From: Verrucomicrobiia bacterium
Lineage (GTDB): Bacteria > Verrucomicrobiota > Verrucomicrobiia > Opitutales > Cerasicoccaceae
NCBI GenBank assembly: GCA_030432235.1
Contig: JAUIHT010000001.1
Location: forward strand, 558,001 to 622,000
Reading direction: 5' to 3'
DNA: 64,000 nt
A model generated the notes under the pieces. It was not told where the DNA came from and searched no databases. It saw nothing but the letters and a program-made list of their open reading frames with translations. Positions 55,922 through 64,000 of this stretch are shown one piece after another; positions within the stretch are counted from its first letter, which is position 1; each line of letters opens with the position of its first letter. Both the position numbers and the translations under genes were made by a program.

Positions 55922-56626
55922 ATGTGGGCAAAACGGATAGTCTTACTACTGCCTCTGCTTGTGTTGGCCGCAGCACCTTTCGAGGCGCTGGCACAACTGA
56001 ATGAGCAGATTAACCAGCAGTTCCGCTGCTTGGCCCTGGATGCGCCCATACGCGAGCCGCTGTACACGCAACCCAGTGGGGGCGAGCCGTTACGCATTTA
56101 CACCTCGTCGCGGACGAAGCCAGTCTTCTATAGTGGTCCGAATCCAGTCGTGTTCTACCACGAAACTACCGACGAAATGGGCCAGGCCGTGCGCGTGTCG
56201 GTGGGACAGTTTGAGTTCACCGGCAATCTGAAGTCACCATTACTCCTTTTTACTAAGCCAGACAAAGGTCAAGCCTTCCGGATTACCGCCATGGAGGACA
56301 GTCTGGCAAAGACACCCGTAGGCAGCTATCGCATCTTTAATTTTACCCAGAAGGATATTGCCGGCATGATCGGAGATGCGCGCTTTCGTACTAGAGCGGG
56401 AGGGGAGGCCTTGACGCAGCTAGATGAAGCCGGTCGTGTGCCTGTCACGGTGCGCCTGGCTGAGGTTGCGGAAGGCGGACCGCAACGGCTTTACTCGGCG
56501 ACGTGGAATTTCGTACCCAGCTTTCGCTACCTGGTCTTTATCATCCCGACGAGTGATCATACGCGGGGCAATATTTCCATTCGTATCGTCTCTGATTACA
56601 TCAGACCAGGGACAGCGATGAACTGA
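55922..56626 (+). CDS. small secreted partner of the Verru_Chthon A-like protein (copy 2)
   Basis: 234 residues from ATG 55922, one base after the upstream stop. The signal peptide is WAKRIVLLLPLLVLAAAPFE (Ala-rich cleavage near EALA). The body is homologous to the gene at 39495: TPVGSYRIFNFTQKDIAGMI is the best block, and FVPSFRYLVFIIPTSDHT matches the YRPNQRNLVFILSSDNP end. Function unknown. Repetition of the same gene pair at two loci argues that the two products work together. Confidence 0.75.
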   Translation: MWAKRIVLLLPLLVLAAAPFEALAQLNEQINQQFRCLALDAPIREPLYTQPSGGEPLRIYTSSRTKPVFYSGPNPVVFYHETTDEMGQAVRVSVGQFEFTGNLKSPLLLFTKPDKGQAFRITAMEDSLAKTPVGSYRIFNFTQKDIAGMIGDARFRTRAGGEALTQLDEAGRVPVTVRLAEVAEGGPQRLYSATWNFVPSFRYLVFIIPTSDHTRGNISIRIVSDYIRPGTAMN

Positions 56627-56687
56627 TGCGTGCCGGAACGGCATGAGCGCTTTTCGAACCACACTTCAATAAGAAACCCCACGACAA

Positions 56688-56701
56688 CTATAACGATATA
56701 T
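56688..56701. promoter_or_regulatory. partial LacI-like site before the F5/8-like gene
   Basis: CTATAACGATATAT keeps the full left half and matches CTATAACGTTATAG at 12 of 14 positions. It ends three bases before the start codon, so it would overlap the ribosome-binding region; transcription from an upstream promoter would be blocked late rather than at initiation. Confidence 0.4.
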
Positions 56702-56704
56702 AAT

Positions 56705-59473
56705 ATGCGACAATCATCCCTACCTCCCACCCGTATTTTGAGTTTTCTAGCCGTTTGTCTGGTTGCCGTGGCGGCGGTTACAGCCCGGGCCCAGGACGAG
56801 ATTCCGGTCGAGCAGGCCGTTATCACCGAGCGCATGTTGTCCGACAAGAACGTGGGCGCCACTTTGGTGGACGAGCAGCAAATAGGCGAAAATCCGATGA
56901 TGTATGCGCCGGAGACTTTGTGGGAAACGCCTGGCAAGGCCCCGCAGGAGTTCGTCATCGATCTCGGTAGCGAGATGCATATTGGCAAAATCCTCTTCTG
57001 GGACATGAACGGCCACAGCGACATCGTGGTTTACTCCGGGTCGAATGGTAACTGGACCGAGCTTCTCAAGGAGGACGGTGTCGGCTACAAGACGTGGAAA
57101 GTCCATGACGGCCTCGATGTGCATACACGCTACCTGAAGGTTGAAAAGCAGACGGACGGGGGCGCGTTCTCCGAGATGCTCGTTTACCGCTACACGCCGG
57201 AGGGATCGCGTATGGTGGAGCAGGCGAAGGCCGAGGCCGCCCGTCAGGAAGCGATGATCAGCAAGGCGGTCGCGGAAAAGGACAACCGTCCTGTGGTGGA
57301 AACTGGTACGCTCTTCGGCGCCCTGCCGCTCGTCGATGAGATCAAGCCGGGCATGGAAACCTCGCATAGCTTCAGCCAACAGCCGGAGGGGGTTAGCAAA
57401 GTGGAAACCATTCTGGGTAAGCCCTGCCGTGTGCTGCCCAATGTAGGTGAAGAGATCAAATACTTTGCCTATCGCCTGGGAGAGGGCAAGTACCTCGAGC
57501 CGGGCAAGGCCTACCTGATGACGGTTGAGTTTCCCGATGATGCGCCGCGCTCCTTCCACATTGCCAATCGGGGCGCGGACATGACTCGCGGCATCCAGAC
57601 CGGTCAGACCCTCGGGGACGTCATCTTCACTTACACCAGCACGAACATGGAATCGCTGCAGGTCCCGCTTTCGAATGAGTACAAGACTTTCCAGCAGTTA
57701 TTTTGGCTGAACCACCGCTACAACGGAATCAAGCAGGGTCGCGGCGATGAAGAGCAACGTATTTCTTCGCAGGTGCGCGGCTTCGAGGTCGTCATCGGGC
57801 AGCCGGGCGCGAAGCAGGCGCCGCTATCACAAGGGGCGGCTGTGGCTCGCATTCGTCTATTTGAAGTACCCAACCCGGAGCGCTTCAATTGTCCCATCAA
57901 TTTCCCCAAGGATCTGCCGCGTCGCCACCTCTTCTATCGTGAGGAAATGGCCGATGGTGTGATCAATTTCCGCGAAGAAGAGATGCGCTCGGTCAATAAT
58001 CCGACGGATTGGTACATCTACCACATGCGCTTGATGAACTTCCTCGGCATGAATACCTTCGCCAAGGACTTGCTGGAGTTCGGCGCCCCTCAGCATTGGG
58101 ATGTGGTAAATCCCTCCTGGTATAATGCGCACAAGTTCCCGCATGTCTGGGAGGAGATCATCGTCGAGGCGACTAAGCATGGCTTGGACCTGCTTCCTTA
58201 CTACGAATATGCAGGCAGCACCGGCAGGCAGGGGCGTGGTCATCGCGGCAGCAAGACGGTACTACCGCTCAACGGTGATAGCTACACCCACGTCAAGTGG
58301 GCGGAGAAAACCCGTATCGATGTCACCGATCCGGAAACCTGGGAGGAGTTCAAACACATCCTCGATTTGACTGTCGTTAAATTCAAGGACAAGGGCGAGT
58401 TCGTCGGCATCTGGCTGCGGCCACGCATTTCCCAGATGCCCATGAGCTTCTCCGACGAGACTCTCGAGCGTTTCACTGGAGAAACCGGGCGCGACCCCTT
58501 GACCCGGGAAGACCTACAGGACGATGAGACAACCTTGAATGCCTACTACGACTGGTGGTTTGGCAAGCGCAAGGAGTTCCTGATCAAGGTACGCGATTAC
58601 CTGAAGTCGCAGGGCATCGGCGAGGACGGCGGGCCTGACGTGCTCTTCATGGCGGTGCCCAAGGAGCCCGTGCCTGACATCTTTGTAAAGGGTAACCATC
58701 GTGTTCTCGTGACCGACGACCCCGCGCTCTGGCAGGAGATTTCAACTCAGCATCCCGACTACGAGAACTTCTACGTTATCGATGTGGCGGATGTCCCCAA
58801 GGATCAGGGCTATTTCCAAGCGATTACTACCCCGCTGCGTACCTGGGGTAGTTGGGAGTGGAACCATGCTGCGCCACAGGCCGACCCCCAGCATTTTAAG
58901 GACACCGAGGGAATCCTCATGACCTATCCATTCAACCGTATGTTCACGGTGAACGATCCCAAAGCGCTGGACGCCTTCCGTAACGATTCGGGTCTGGCTA
59001 TGATTCGCCATTTCCCGCTGAACGAAAACTCCATGGACTATGTGACTGGTTACTATGTTTGTGACTTCGAGCGAATCGGCCCCTACCAGATGATGCCTGA
59101 GGCGCTGGCTGTGGCCAACGGCGATCCCTGGTTCATTGGTTACACCAGTGGCCATACTTTTAACCGCGGCTTCCCCGAGTATGCGCGTCGCTTCAATGCC
59201 AACTTCCTGGCGCTGCCCGCCCTCCCGAGCGAGGTAGTGCCTAACGCCGCCAGTGACGATTGCGTGGTCGTCCGCAAGATAGAAACCTCCGGCAAGGGCA
59301 CCTACGTGGCTGTCGTCAACACCGGCTTCGAGCCGCTCAAAGGCGTCACGGTGCGGTTACCCAAGGCCGGTGCGCTGGTGGCTGCCGCCAGTGGCCAGAC
59401 CATCACTGTGAACGGTTCGTCCCTTACCATGGACCTCGAGCCCTTTGAGTTGAAGTCCATCCTCATCCAGTAG
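56705..59473 (+). CDS. secreted F5/8-type-like protein with an unknown catalytic-looking domain
   Basis: 922 residues from ATG 56705. Signal peptide: RILSFLAVCLVAVAAVTARA. Residues about 30-165 look like a discoidin-type binding domain (APQEFVIDLGSEMHIGKILF, TRYLKVEKQTDGG). A beta-rich part is followed by an alpha/beta region from about 410 to 800 that looks like a TIM barrel: HMRLMNFLGMNTFAKDLLEF, HGLDLLPYYEYAGSTGRQGR, FVGIWLRPRISQMPMSF and ITTPLRTWGSWEWNHAAP. Acidic residues sit at strand ends, but I cannot assign a family. The end (about 850-922) is a small beta-domain. It heads a tight three-gene run (gaps 11 and 3 bp). Confidence 0.65.
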   Translation: MRQSSLPPTRILSFLAVCLVAVAAVTARAQDEIPVEQAVITERMLSDKNVGATLVDEQQIGENPMMYAPETLWETPGKAPQEFVIDLGSEMHIGKILFWDMNGHSDIVVYSGSNGNWTELLKEDGVGYKTWKVHDGLDVHTRYLKVEKQTDGGAFSEMLVYRYTPEGSRMVEQAKAEAARQEAMISKAVAEKDNRPVVETGTLFGALPLVDEIKPGMETSHSFSQQPEGVSKVETILGKPCRVLPNVGEEIKYFAYRLGEGKYLEPGKAYLMTVEFPDDAPRSFHIANRGADMTRGIQTGQTLGDVIFTYTSTNMESLQVPLSNEYKTFQQLFWLNHRYNGIKQGRGDEEQRISSQVRGFEVVIGQPGAKQAPLSQGAAVARIRLFEVPNPERFNCPINFPKDLPRRHLFYREEMADGVINFREEEMRSVNNPTDWYIYHMRLMNFLGMNTFAKDLLEFGAPQHWDVVNPSWYNAHKFPHVWEEIIVEATKHGLDLLPYYEYAGSTGRQGRGHRGSKTVLPLNGDSYTHVKWAEKTRIDVTDPETWEEFKHILDLTVVKFKDKGEFVGIWLRPRISQMPMSFSDETLERFTGETGRDPLTREDLQDDETTLNAYYDWWFGKRKEFLIKVRDYLKSQGIGEDGGPDVLFMAVPKEPVPDIFVKGNHRVLVTDDPALWQEISTQHPDYENFYVIDVADVPKDQGYFQAITTPLRTWGSWEWNHAAPQADPQHFKDTEGILMTYPFNRMFTVNDPKALDAFRNDSGLAMIRHFPLNENSMDYVTGYYVCDFERIGPYQMMPEALAVANGDPWFIGYTSGHTFNRGFPEYARRFNANFLALPALPSEVVPNAASDDCVVVRKIETSGKGTYVAVVNTGFEPLKGVTVRLPKAGALVAAASGQTITVNGSSLTMDLEPFELKSILIQ

Positions 59474-59484
59474 TTACCCGGGCG

Positions 59485-60483
59485 ATGCTCCCGACTCGCC
59501 ATTCTCATTCCCTGTTCTTCATCGCCTGTTGCCTGGCAGTCTGCCCGGCGCGGGCGGCGGAGCCTTGTCAGCGGGTTCAGGACGGCTATTCGGTCTATTG
59601 CTTGAAGAACCGCTACTGGACCGTCGAGGTCGTTCCAGGTTTGGGTGGGAAAGTTATCACGCTACGGGATGGGCAGTCAGGCCGGGAATGGCTTTGGTCG
59701 CGCCAGGGGGATCGCCGTTTGACTCCACCGGACCGTGAGGCCGGCTTTGGGGCCGGCAACCTGATTGGCTGGGATGAGCTGCTCCCTAATCTGGCTGCGG
59801 ACACTTGGCAGGGCGGGGAGCTGCCGCCTCACGGCGAGCTTTGGTCGAGCGAGGTTGTGATCGATAGGGGGGCTTGGGCCGAGGGAAGCATCCGAACGGA
59901 GATTGCGTTGGCGTCGCTGCCCTTGCGCTACAGCCGTGATATCTATCTGGACGGTGATACGTTGAGCTTCAACTATCATTTGGAAAACACGGGTGACGAG
60001 GCGGTGCCGTACCTGTGGGCGTTGCATCCACTCTTTGCCATCAAGGACGGCGATACGCTAGGGCTCGAGCCGCAGGACTCCAAGGTAACCCTGCAAGTGG
60101 CTCCAGGTTTACGACAGCTAAAGCCCGGCGATGCGTTCTCTTGGCCAGGCACGGATGTTGGCCTCGATTTGACAACTTTTGAGCTCGGCGATGTTCCCAA
60201 GGCGGGCATCAAGCTCTTCATGGCCTCTCCGGAGGACGGGGCGGTGGTTTTGGCCAACGCGGCTTCCGGAGAGGCTTTGCTCATGCGCTATGATGTGGCC
60301 GCCTTGCCCCACTTGGCCATCTGGCTGGCGCGCGGCGTATGGGGTGGGGCGCATCATCTGGCCCTGGAGCCGACCAACCGTCCTGGCGAATCCATTGAGG
60401 AAGATGTTGCCACCGGTTGGATAGAGCCCGGTGAGTCGCGCGAATGGACCCTCGCACTCGTTAATCTTAGCAAGCCCCGATAA
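59485..60483 (+). CDS. secreted aldose 1-epimerase-like (galactose-mutarotase fold) protein
   Basis: 332 residues with a signal peptide (SLFFIACCLAVCPARAA). RYWTVEVVPGLGGKVITLRD, GWDELLPNL, HGELWSSEV, YHLENTGDEAVPYLWALHPL and HHLALEPTNRPGESIEEDV follow the order of the mutarotase-like beta-supersandwich, with His (HGELW; WALHP) and a late Glu (ALEPTN) at the usual catalytic places. It may convert sugar anomers or only bind a sugar outside the cytoplasm. It lies 11 bp after the F5/8-like gene. Confidence 0.7.
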   Translation: MLPTRHSHSLFFIACCLAVCPARAAEPCQRVQDGYSVYCLKNRYWTVEVVPGLGGKVITLRDGQSGREWLWSRQGDRRLTPPDREAGFGAGNLIGWDELLPNLAADTWQGGELPPHGELWSSEVVIDRGAWAEGSIRTEIALASLPLRYSRDIYLDGDTLSFNYHLENTGDEAVPYLWALHPLFAIKDGDTLGLEPQDSKVTLQVAPGLRQLKPGDAFSWPGTDVGLDLTTFELGDVPKAGIKLFMASPEDGAVVLANAASGEALLMRYDVAALPHLAIWLARGVWGGAHHLALEPTNRPGESIEEDVATGWIEPGESREWTLALVNLSKPR

Positions 60484-60486
60484 GTC

Positions 60487-63366
60487 ATGAAAACGCTATA
60501 CCCCAGACATCACAGATTCCGGATTTTCTATGCCTGTACGCTGGCTGTTGCCGCACTGGTCGCGGTCTCGTCTCTCCGCGCGGTTAATGCCGACGACTTC
60601 GAAATCTATGGATTCGATTTCCGCGGCGACGGGTCGGTCGATCTGAACGGACGTCTCTTCGTGCCGCCCGGCTACGACCCGGCGAACCAGTACCCGCTGA
60701 TCTTGTTCTTCCACGGTTCGGGTGAGCGCGGCACGGACAATCGCAAGCAGGTCGAGAGGAACATCAACAACATGGTGTCTGCTGCCCAGGCGCGCGGCTT
60801 TTTCATCTATGCGCCGCAGTTACCCAGCGGTGGCTGGAGCAGCTCTTACACCGAGAACGCCATCCTGGCCGTGGGCAATGTGATGGCGGATTACAACATC
60901 GACCCGCAGCGCGTCTATGTCACCGGTCTGTCCCTGGGTGGTGGGGGCGTTTGGTTTTCGGTGGAAAGGTACGCGGAGGCATTGGCGGCCTTTGTGCCGG
61001 TCTGTGGAGTGTCCGGCGGGGCGGCTGATCTGGGGCCTTTCACCGTCGACGAACCCGTTTGGGCCTACCATGCCGCCAACGACCCTACCGTGGGTGTCGG
61101 GCAGACACGTGGCCGCGTTAACGAAATCCTGGACGGCAATGGACAGCCGATGCTGAGCTTTCCGCTCACGGGCAACGACGGCTCTCCGTATTACTCCGAC
61201 GGCACGACTTACTACGAGAACGGCGCGCTACGTTACACAGAGTATGCCACGGGTGGGCACGGCATCTGGAACCGTGTTTACAACGAATCCCAGATGTACG
61301 ACTGGCTGCTAGCACAAGTTAACGAGAATCCCTGGGACGAAGGTGATACGGTGCTGCTGGACTTCGGCAACCGGCAACTCAGCGGTGTGGATACTCAAGG
61401 GCGTTACTGGAACAGCACTCCTTACGGTATGCACGATACGGTTGGGAGCACCTTCGTGTTTCCACGACTGGCAGACGGAGGGCGTTGCCAGGCGGTGGTA
61501 TCGCTCGATGACGCGTTTGGCGGACACTCGCAGATGACTTACGCGGCGGGTTCGCTCTTCGACGAGGAAATAGCCAACGACGTTTGGGTGACTGAAAACG
61601 ACGGCATGGGCTCCATTGTTTTCCGGGGTCTTCTGCCGGGGGGCGAGTACCGTGTACGGGTCTACGCCTATGCGACCAACGACGACTCCGGGCGCGGGCG
61701 CACCGCGCGTTACCAAATCGGATCACAGACCCGTGACCTGGAGGCCGCCAACAACTTAAGTGATGTCGCGGAGTTTGCCAGTATCATTACGGACAGCACC
61801 GGACGCATCGATTTGAAGGTTTTTCCTTCTCCTGACACCACCTCGCGTACCGCCATGATCGGAGCCGTCGAGCTCACGCTGCTCACCTCGCCGACCGGCC
61901 CCATCAACGACCCGCCCGAGGTTTACGCAGGACAGGATGCCAGCGTGGTTCTGCCCAAGGACGGCACCGTGCAGCATGCTCTCTCGGGTAGCGCTACGGA
62001 TGATGGGTTGCCCGATGGCGAGCTCACTTCCCTATGGACCTTGAAAGATGGCCCCGGTGGTGTTGCCCCGGTTATTGCGGATGCTTCCGAGCTTAGCACG
62101 ACAGTGACCTTCAGTGAGGCAGGCGTGTATACCTTTCGTTTGACCGCCACTGATACCGCTACGGAGCGCAGTGATGAGGTTCGCATTACAGTCCGGCTTG
62201 ATGGCGGGCCCCTCGGCGGCGAAGTTGTCTTCAGCCAGGATTTCGATGATTCGGCTGACTTGGCGGACTATATTGAGCCCACCACGCCCAGCATCGGCCA
62301 GTTCGACGATATCAGTGCGGATGGGGACGGTGGTACGTGGTCGATAGTCGGAGGGCGTTTCAGCCATGTGCGTGACGGCAGCACGGGTGGGGCCGGGTTT
62401 CAGCGTTTCATTGGCCTCGGCGAAGGAATAACGTTTTTGCGAATGGAGTTCTCCCTGTCCGTCGAGAACACCACGAATACACAGGATATCGCCAGCTTTC
62501 TGGTGGGGGACTGGAGTTCTCCCATACCGAACGACAGTGGCGGCAGCAACACCCAGAAGGCCTTTACGCTGACCATCAAGGGACGAGGGGAGGGGACGTA
62601 CTATCTGCGTATCTACTACGATGGTGGTTCGACTGATACCGTGGATATGGCGACCAGTTCTACACCGATATCCGTGATTTGGTACGCCAATATGACTGGT
62701 GAGGAGCAGACTTACAACGGCGTCGATGGCTTCGGTCATACGCTGGCCAACAATGCCGCCGATCTTTGGGTGGATGGCTCCCTTGTACTGCACGATGTAC
62801 CTCGGAACCCCAAGCACACCGCAACCCAGATCAGGGCCTTTCGCTTTAACTCGGAGAGCAACCAGCCGGTGACCCTTACTTTTGACGACATGATGCTTTA
62901 CGATCAGTCGGTAACACTGAACCCCGGAACGCCCTTTGCCCAGTGGCTTAACGGGCGGTTCTCCGCTGCCGAGCTTGCCGATGCAGACATTTCGGGCCCT
63001 GACGCCGATCCGGACGGTGATGGGCGCGTCAATCTGTTGGAATACTACGAAGATGGTAATCCGAAGGGGGCTCCCAATCACCGGGAGCCTCCCATTCGCG
63101 TTTTGGACGGGGGAGGGCTCTACTTGAAGCGTCGTGCGGTCAAGTCCGATCTGACGGTTGAACTGTGGTCCAGCACCAATTTGACCCATTGGGAGCTACT
63201 GGCTACCAGCACAGATGGTGCTGCCTTCAGCAGCTCCGGGTTGGTTGCCTTGCAAATCATTGATGACGACGGGGACCCTGCCAGTGTTCAGATTCAGGAT
63301 CCACGGACAGACCAAAACGATGCGCCTCCGCTTTTTTATCAGTTACGCATCAGCAACAGCCTTTAA
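60487..63366 (+). CDS. secreted CE1-like esterase with accessory domains
   Basis: 959 residues. The signal region is IFYACTLAVAALVAVSSLRA. An alpha/beta-hydrolase domain (about 40-280) shows FFHGSGERGTDN (oxyanion region), nucleophile S149 in VTGLSLGGGGVW, D199 in HAANDPTVG and H258 in ATGGHGIWNR, a complete triad as in feruloyl or acetyl-xylan esterases. Next come a malectin-like part (LLDFGNRQLSGVDTQGRYWN), a PKD-like domain (NDPPEVYAGQDASVVLPKDG), a LamG-like part, a calcium-loop-like DADPDGDGRVNLLEYYEDG and a beta-tail ending FYQLRISNSL. The tail resembles that of the leucine-rich-repeat protein at 717. It starts three bases after the mutarotase-like gene. Confidence 0.82.
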   Translation: MKTLYPRHHRFRIFYACTLAVAALVAVSSLRAVNADDFEIYGFDFRGDGSVDLNGRLFVPPGYDPANQYPLILFFHGSGERGTDNRKQVERNINNMVSAAQARGFFIYAPQLPSGGWSSSYTENAILAVGNVMADYNIDPQRVYVTGLSLGGGGVWFSVERYAEALAAFVPVCGVSGGAADLGPFTVDEPVWAYHAANDPTVGVGQTRGRVNEILDGNGQPMLSFPLTGNDGSPYYSDGTTYYENGALRYTEYATGGHGIWNRVYNESQMYDWLLAQVNENPWDEGDTVLLDFGNRQLSGVDTQGRYWNSTPYGMHDTVGSTFVFPRLADGGRCQAVVSLDDAFGGHSQMTYAAGSLFDEEIANDVWVTENDGMGSIVFRGLLPGGEYRVRVYAYATNDDSGRGRTARYQIGSQTRDLEAANNLSDVAEFASIITDSTGRIDLKVFPSPDTTSRTAMIGAVELTLLTSPTGPINDPPEVYAGQDASVVLPKDGTVQHALSGSATDDGLPDGELTSLWTLKDGPGGVAPVIADASELSTTVTFSEAGVYTFRLTATDTATERSDEVRITVRLDGGPLGGEVVFSQDFDDSADLADYIEPTTPSIGQFDDISADGDGGTWSIVGGRFSHVRDGSTGGAGFQRFIGLGEGITFLRMEFSLSVENTTNTQDIASFLVGDWSSPIPNDSGGSNTQKAFTLTIKGRGEGTYYLRIYYDGGSTDTVDMATSSTPISVIWYANMTGEEQTYNGVDGFGHTLANNAADLWVDGSLVLHDVPRNPKHTATQIRAFRFNSESNQPVTLTFDDMMLYDQSVTLNPGTPFAQWLNGRFSAAELADADISGPDADPDGDGRVNLLEYYEDGNPKGAPNHREPPIRVLDGGGLYLKRRAVKSDLTVELWSSTNLTHWELLATSTDGAAFSSSGLVALQIIDDDGDPASVQIQDPRTDQNDAPPLFYQLRISNSL

Positions 63367-63426
63367 CGAGGATTTCGACAGACTATATTAATGCTAAAAT
63401 TGGCCGTTGACGACGGGAACTGATTG

Positions 63427-63440
63427 CTATAACGTTGTAG
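63427..63440. promoter_or_regulatory. LacI-like operator before the last gene
   Basis: CTATAACGTTGTAG, identical to the site at 51903-51916, and the flank is also shared (AGT then AATTG). TTGCTA at 63445-63450 occupies the place of TTGACA in the other copy. It lies 51 bp before the start codon. Confidence 0.65.
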
Positions 63441-63491
63441 TGAATTGCTAAAATTACCCTACCCAAATCTCGAACTTTAAAAGAACTACCC

Positions 63492-64000
63492 ATGATTATG
63501 ATGCACCCTACACACCCACTCACACGCGCTTTGAGCATAAAGACTTTGGCTGCCTTTTCGCTGACTTGCGCCCTGTTTACTGCCACCTCTCCGCAGGCGG
63601 AGGCGGTTTTACTCGCTTATGACGGATTTGGCGTCGGCGGTAGCGGTTATACCGACAACGCCGCTATTAACGGTCAGGGGCATGGTACCGGCTGGAGTGA
63701 AACCTGGTCGGCGGGTGTTGATTATGTGACCAAGGCCGGAAGTATTGCACCTTCAAATGTGCAAAGTGAGGATGGATTGGTGTCCTTCGGCAATGTAAGT
63801 AGTACCGAGTCTATTGGGCGGGTTTATGATGCCAATTTCAGTACCAACGGGGGTGGTGATTATTCCGAAGGCTGGGCGAGCTGGGTGGTTCAACGTAACA
63901 ATACGCGTGATTTTAAGTTGAATCCATTTGCGAACGCGAATACCGGCAATGGTCAGTATATGGGTATACATGCGCTCAATGGAAGTAACACCCTTTATGC
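63492..64000 (+). CDS. secreted protein, N-terminal part (cut by window end)
   Basis: The frame opens at ATG 63492 (two further in-frame ATGs at 63498 and 63501) and is still open at base 64000, giving about 169 residues. A signal peptide ends near AEA (core LAAFSLTCALFTATSPQAEA). The mature part starts VLLAYDGFGVGGSGYTDNAA, followed by GHGTGWSETWSAG and EGWASWVVQRNN. This opening is common in LamG-like, PEP-CTERM-anchored proteins of this phylum, but no sorting tail can be seen because the gene is cut. It probably belongs to the LacI-site regulon through the operator at 63427-63440. Confidence 0.75.
   Translation, partial: MIMMHPTHPLTRALSIKTLAAFSLTCALFTATSPQAEAVLLAYDGFGVGGSGYTDNAAINGQGHGTGWSETWSAGVDYVTKAGSIAPSNVQSEDGLVSFGNVSSTESIGRVYDANFSTNGGGDYSEGWASWVVQRNNTRDFKLNPFANANTGNGQYMGIHALNGSNTLY

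Overview
The window looks like a chromosomal segment of a polysaccharide-degrading member of the Verrucomicrobiota, most likely class Opitutae. This is inferred from two very long Verru_Chthon cassette A-like proteins, three PEP-CTERM proteins, five sulfatases, many glycoside hydrolases and a moderately high GC content. No rRNA, tRNA, CRISPR, phage or insertion sequence was recognised. The placement is from gene content only, without database comparison.

Layout. Bases 1-8740 hold mixed genes: the end of a TrkH potassium transporter, a BspA-type leucine-rich-repeat surface protein, an NtrC-type response regulator, a GT-C-like membrane protein, an outer-membrane beta-barrel and a VapBC toxin-antitoxin pair. 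Bases 8826-12226 hold purH and, divergent from it, a GH2 glycosidase. From 12436 onward almost every gene fits carbohydrate metabolism: a secreted beta-helix protein, a sialate-O-acetylesterase-like enzyme, sulfatases, two secreted GH10 enzymes, an AraC regulator, three tandem PEP-CTERM paralogues, a six-hairpin glycosidase-like protein, a beta-propeller protein and a Gfo/Idh/MocA oxidoreductase.

Bases 39495-64000 hold a second block: a Verru_Chthon A-like gene with a small secreted partner, an ADP-ribosylglycohydrolase-family gene, a GH78-like enzyme, a GH94-like phosphorylase, a LacI regulator, a second copy of the Verru_Chthon A/partner pair, and a run of secreted proteins (an F5/8-like plus unknown catalytic-looking protein, a mutarotase-like protein, a CE1-like esterase). 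A further secreted protein runs off the right edge.

How it may work together (inference). Two secreted GH10 enzymes, two esterases and beta-helix proteins could cut an acetylated and perhaps sulfated xylan-like polymer outside the cytoplasm. Sulfatases, GH2, GH78, GH94 and the six-hairpin enzyme, most of which show no signal peptide, could finish the fragments inside. No transporter for the fragments is present. Two sets of regulatory DNA stand out: a 14-bp LacI-like palindrome (CTATAACGTTRTAG) at several promoters from 44.6 to 63.4 kb, including one before a Verru_Chthon A gene, and a promoter-like element (GTCGGTTTTG plus a -10-like hexamer) before the PEP-CTERM genes, one glycosidase-like gene, the other Verru_Chthon A gene and, in weaker form, the AraC gene.
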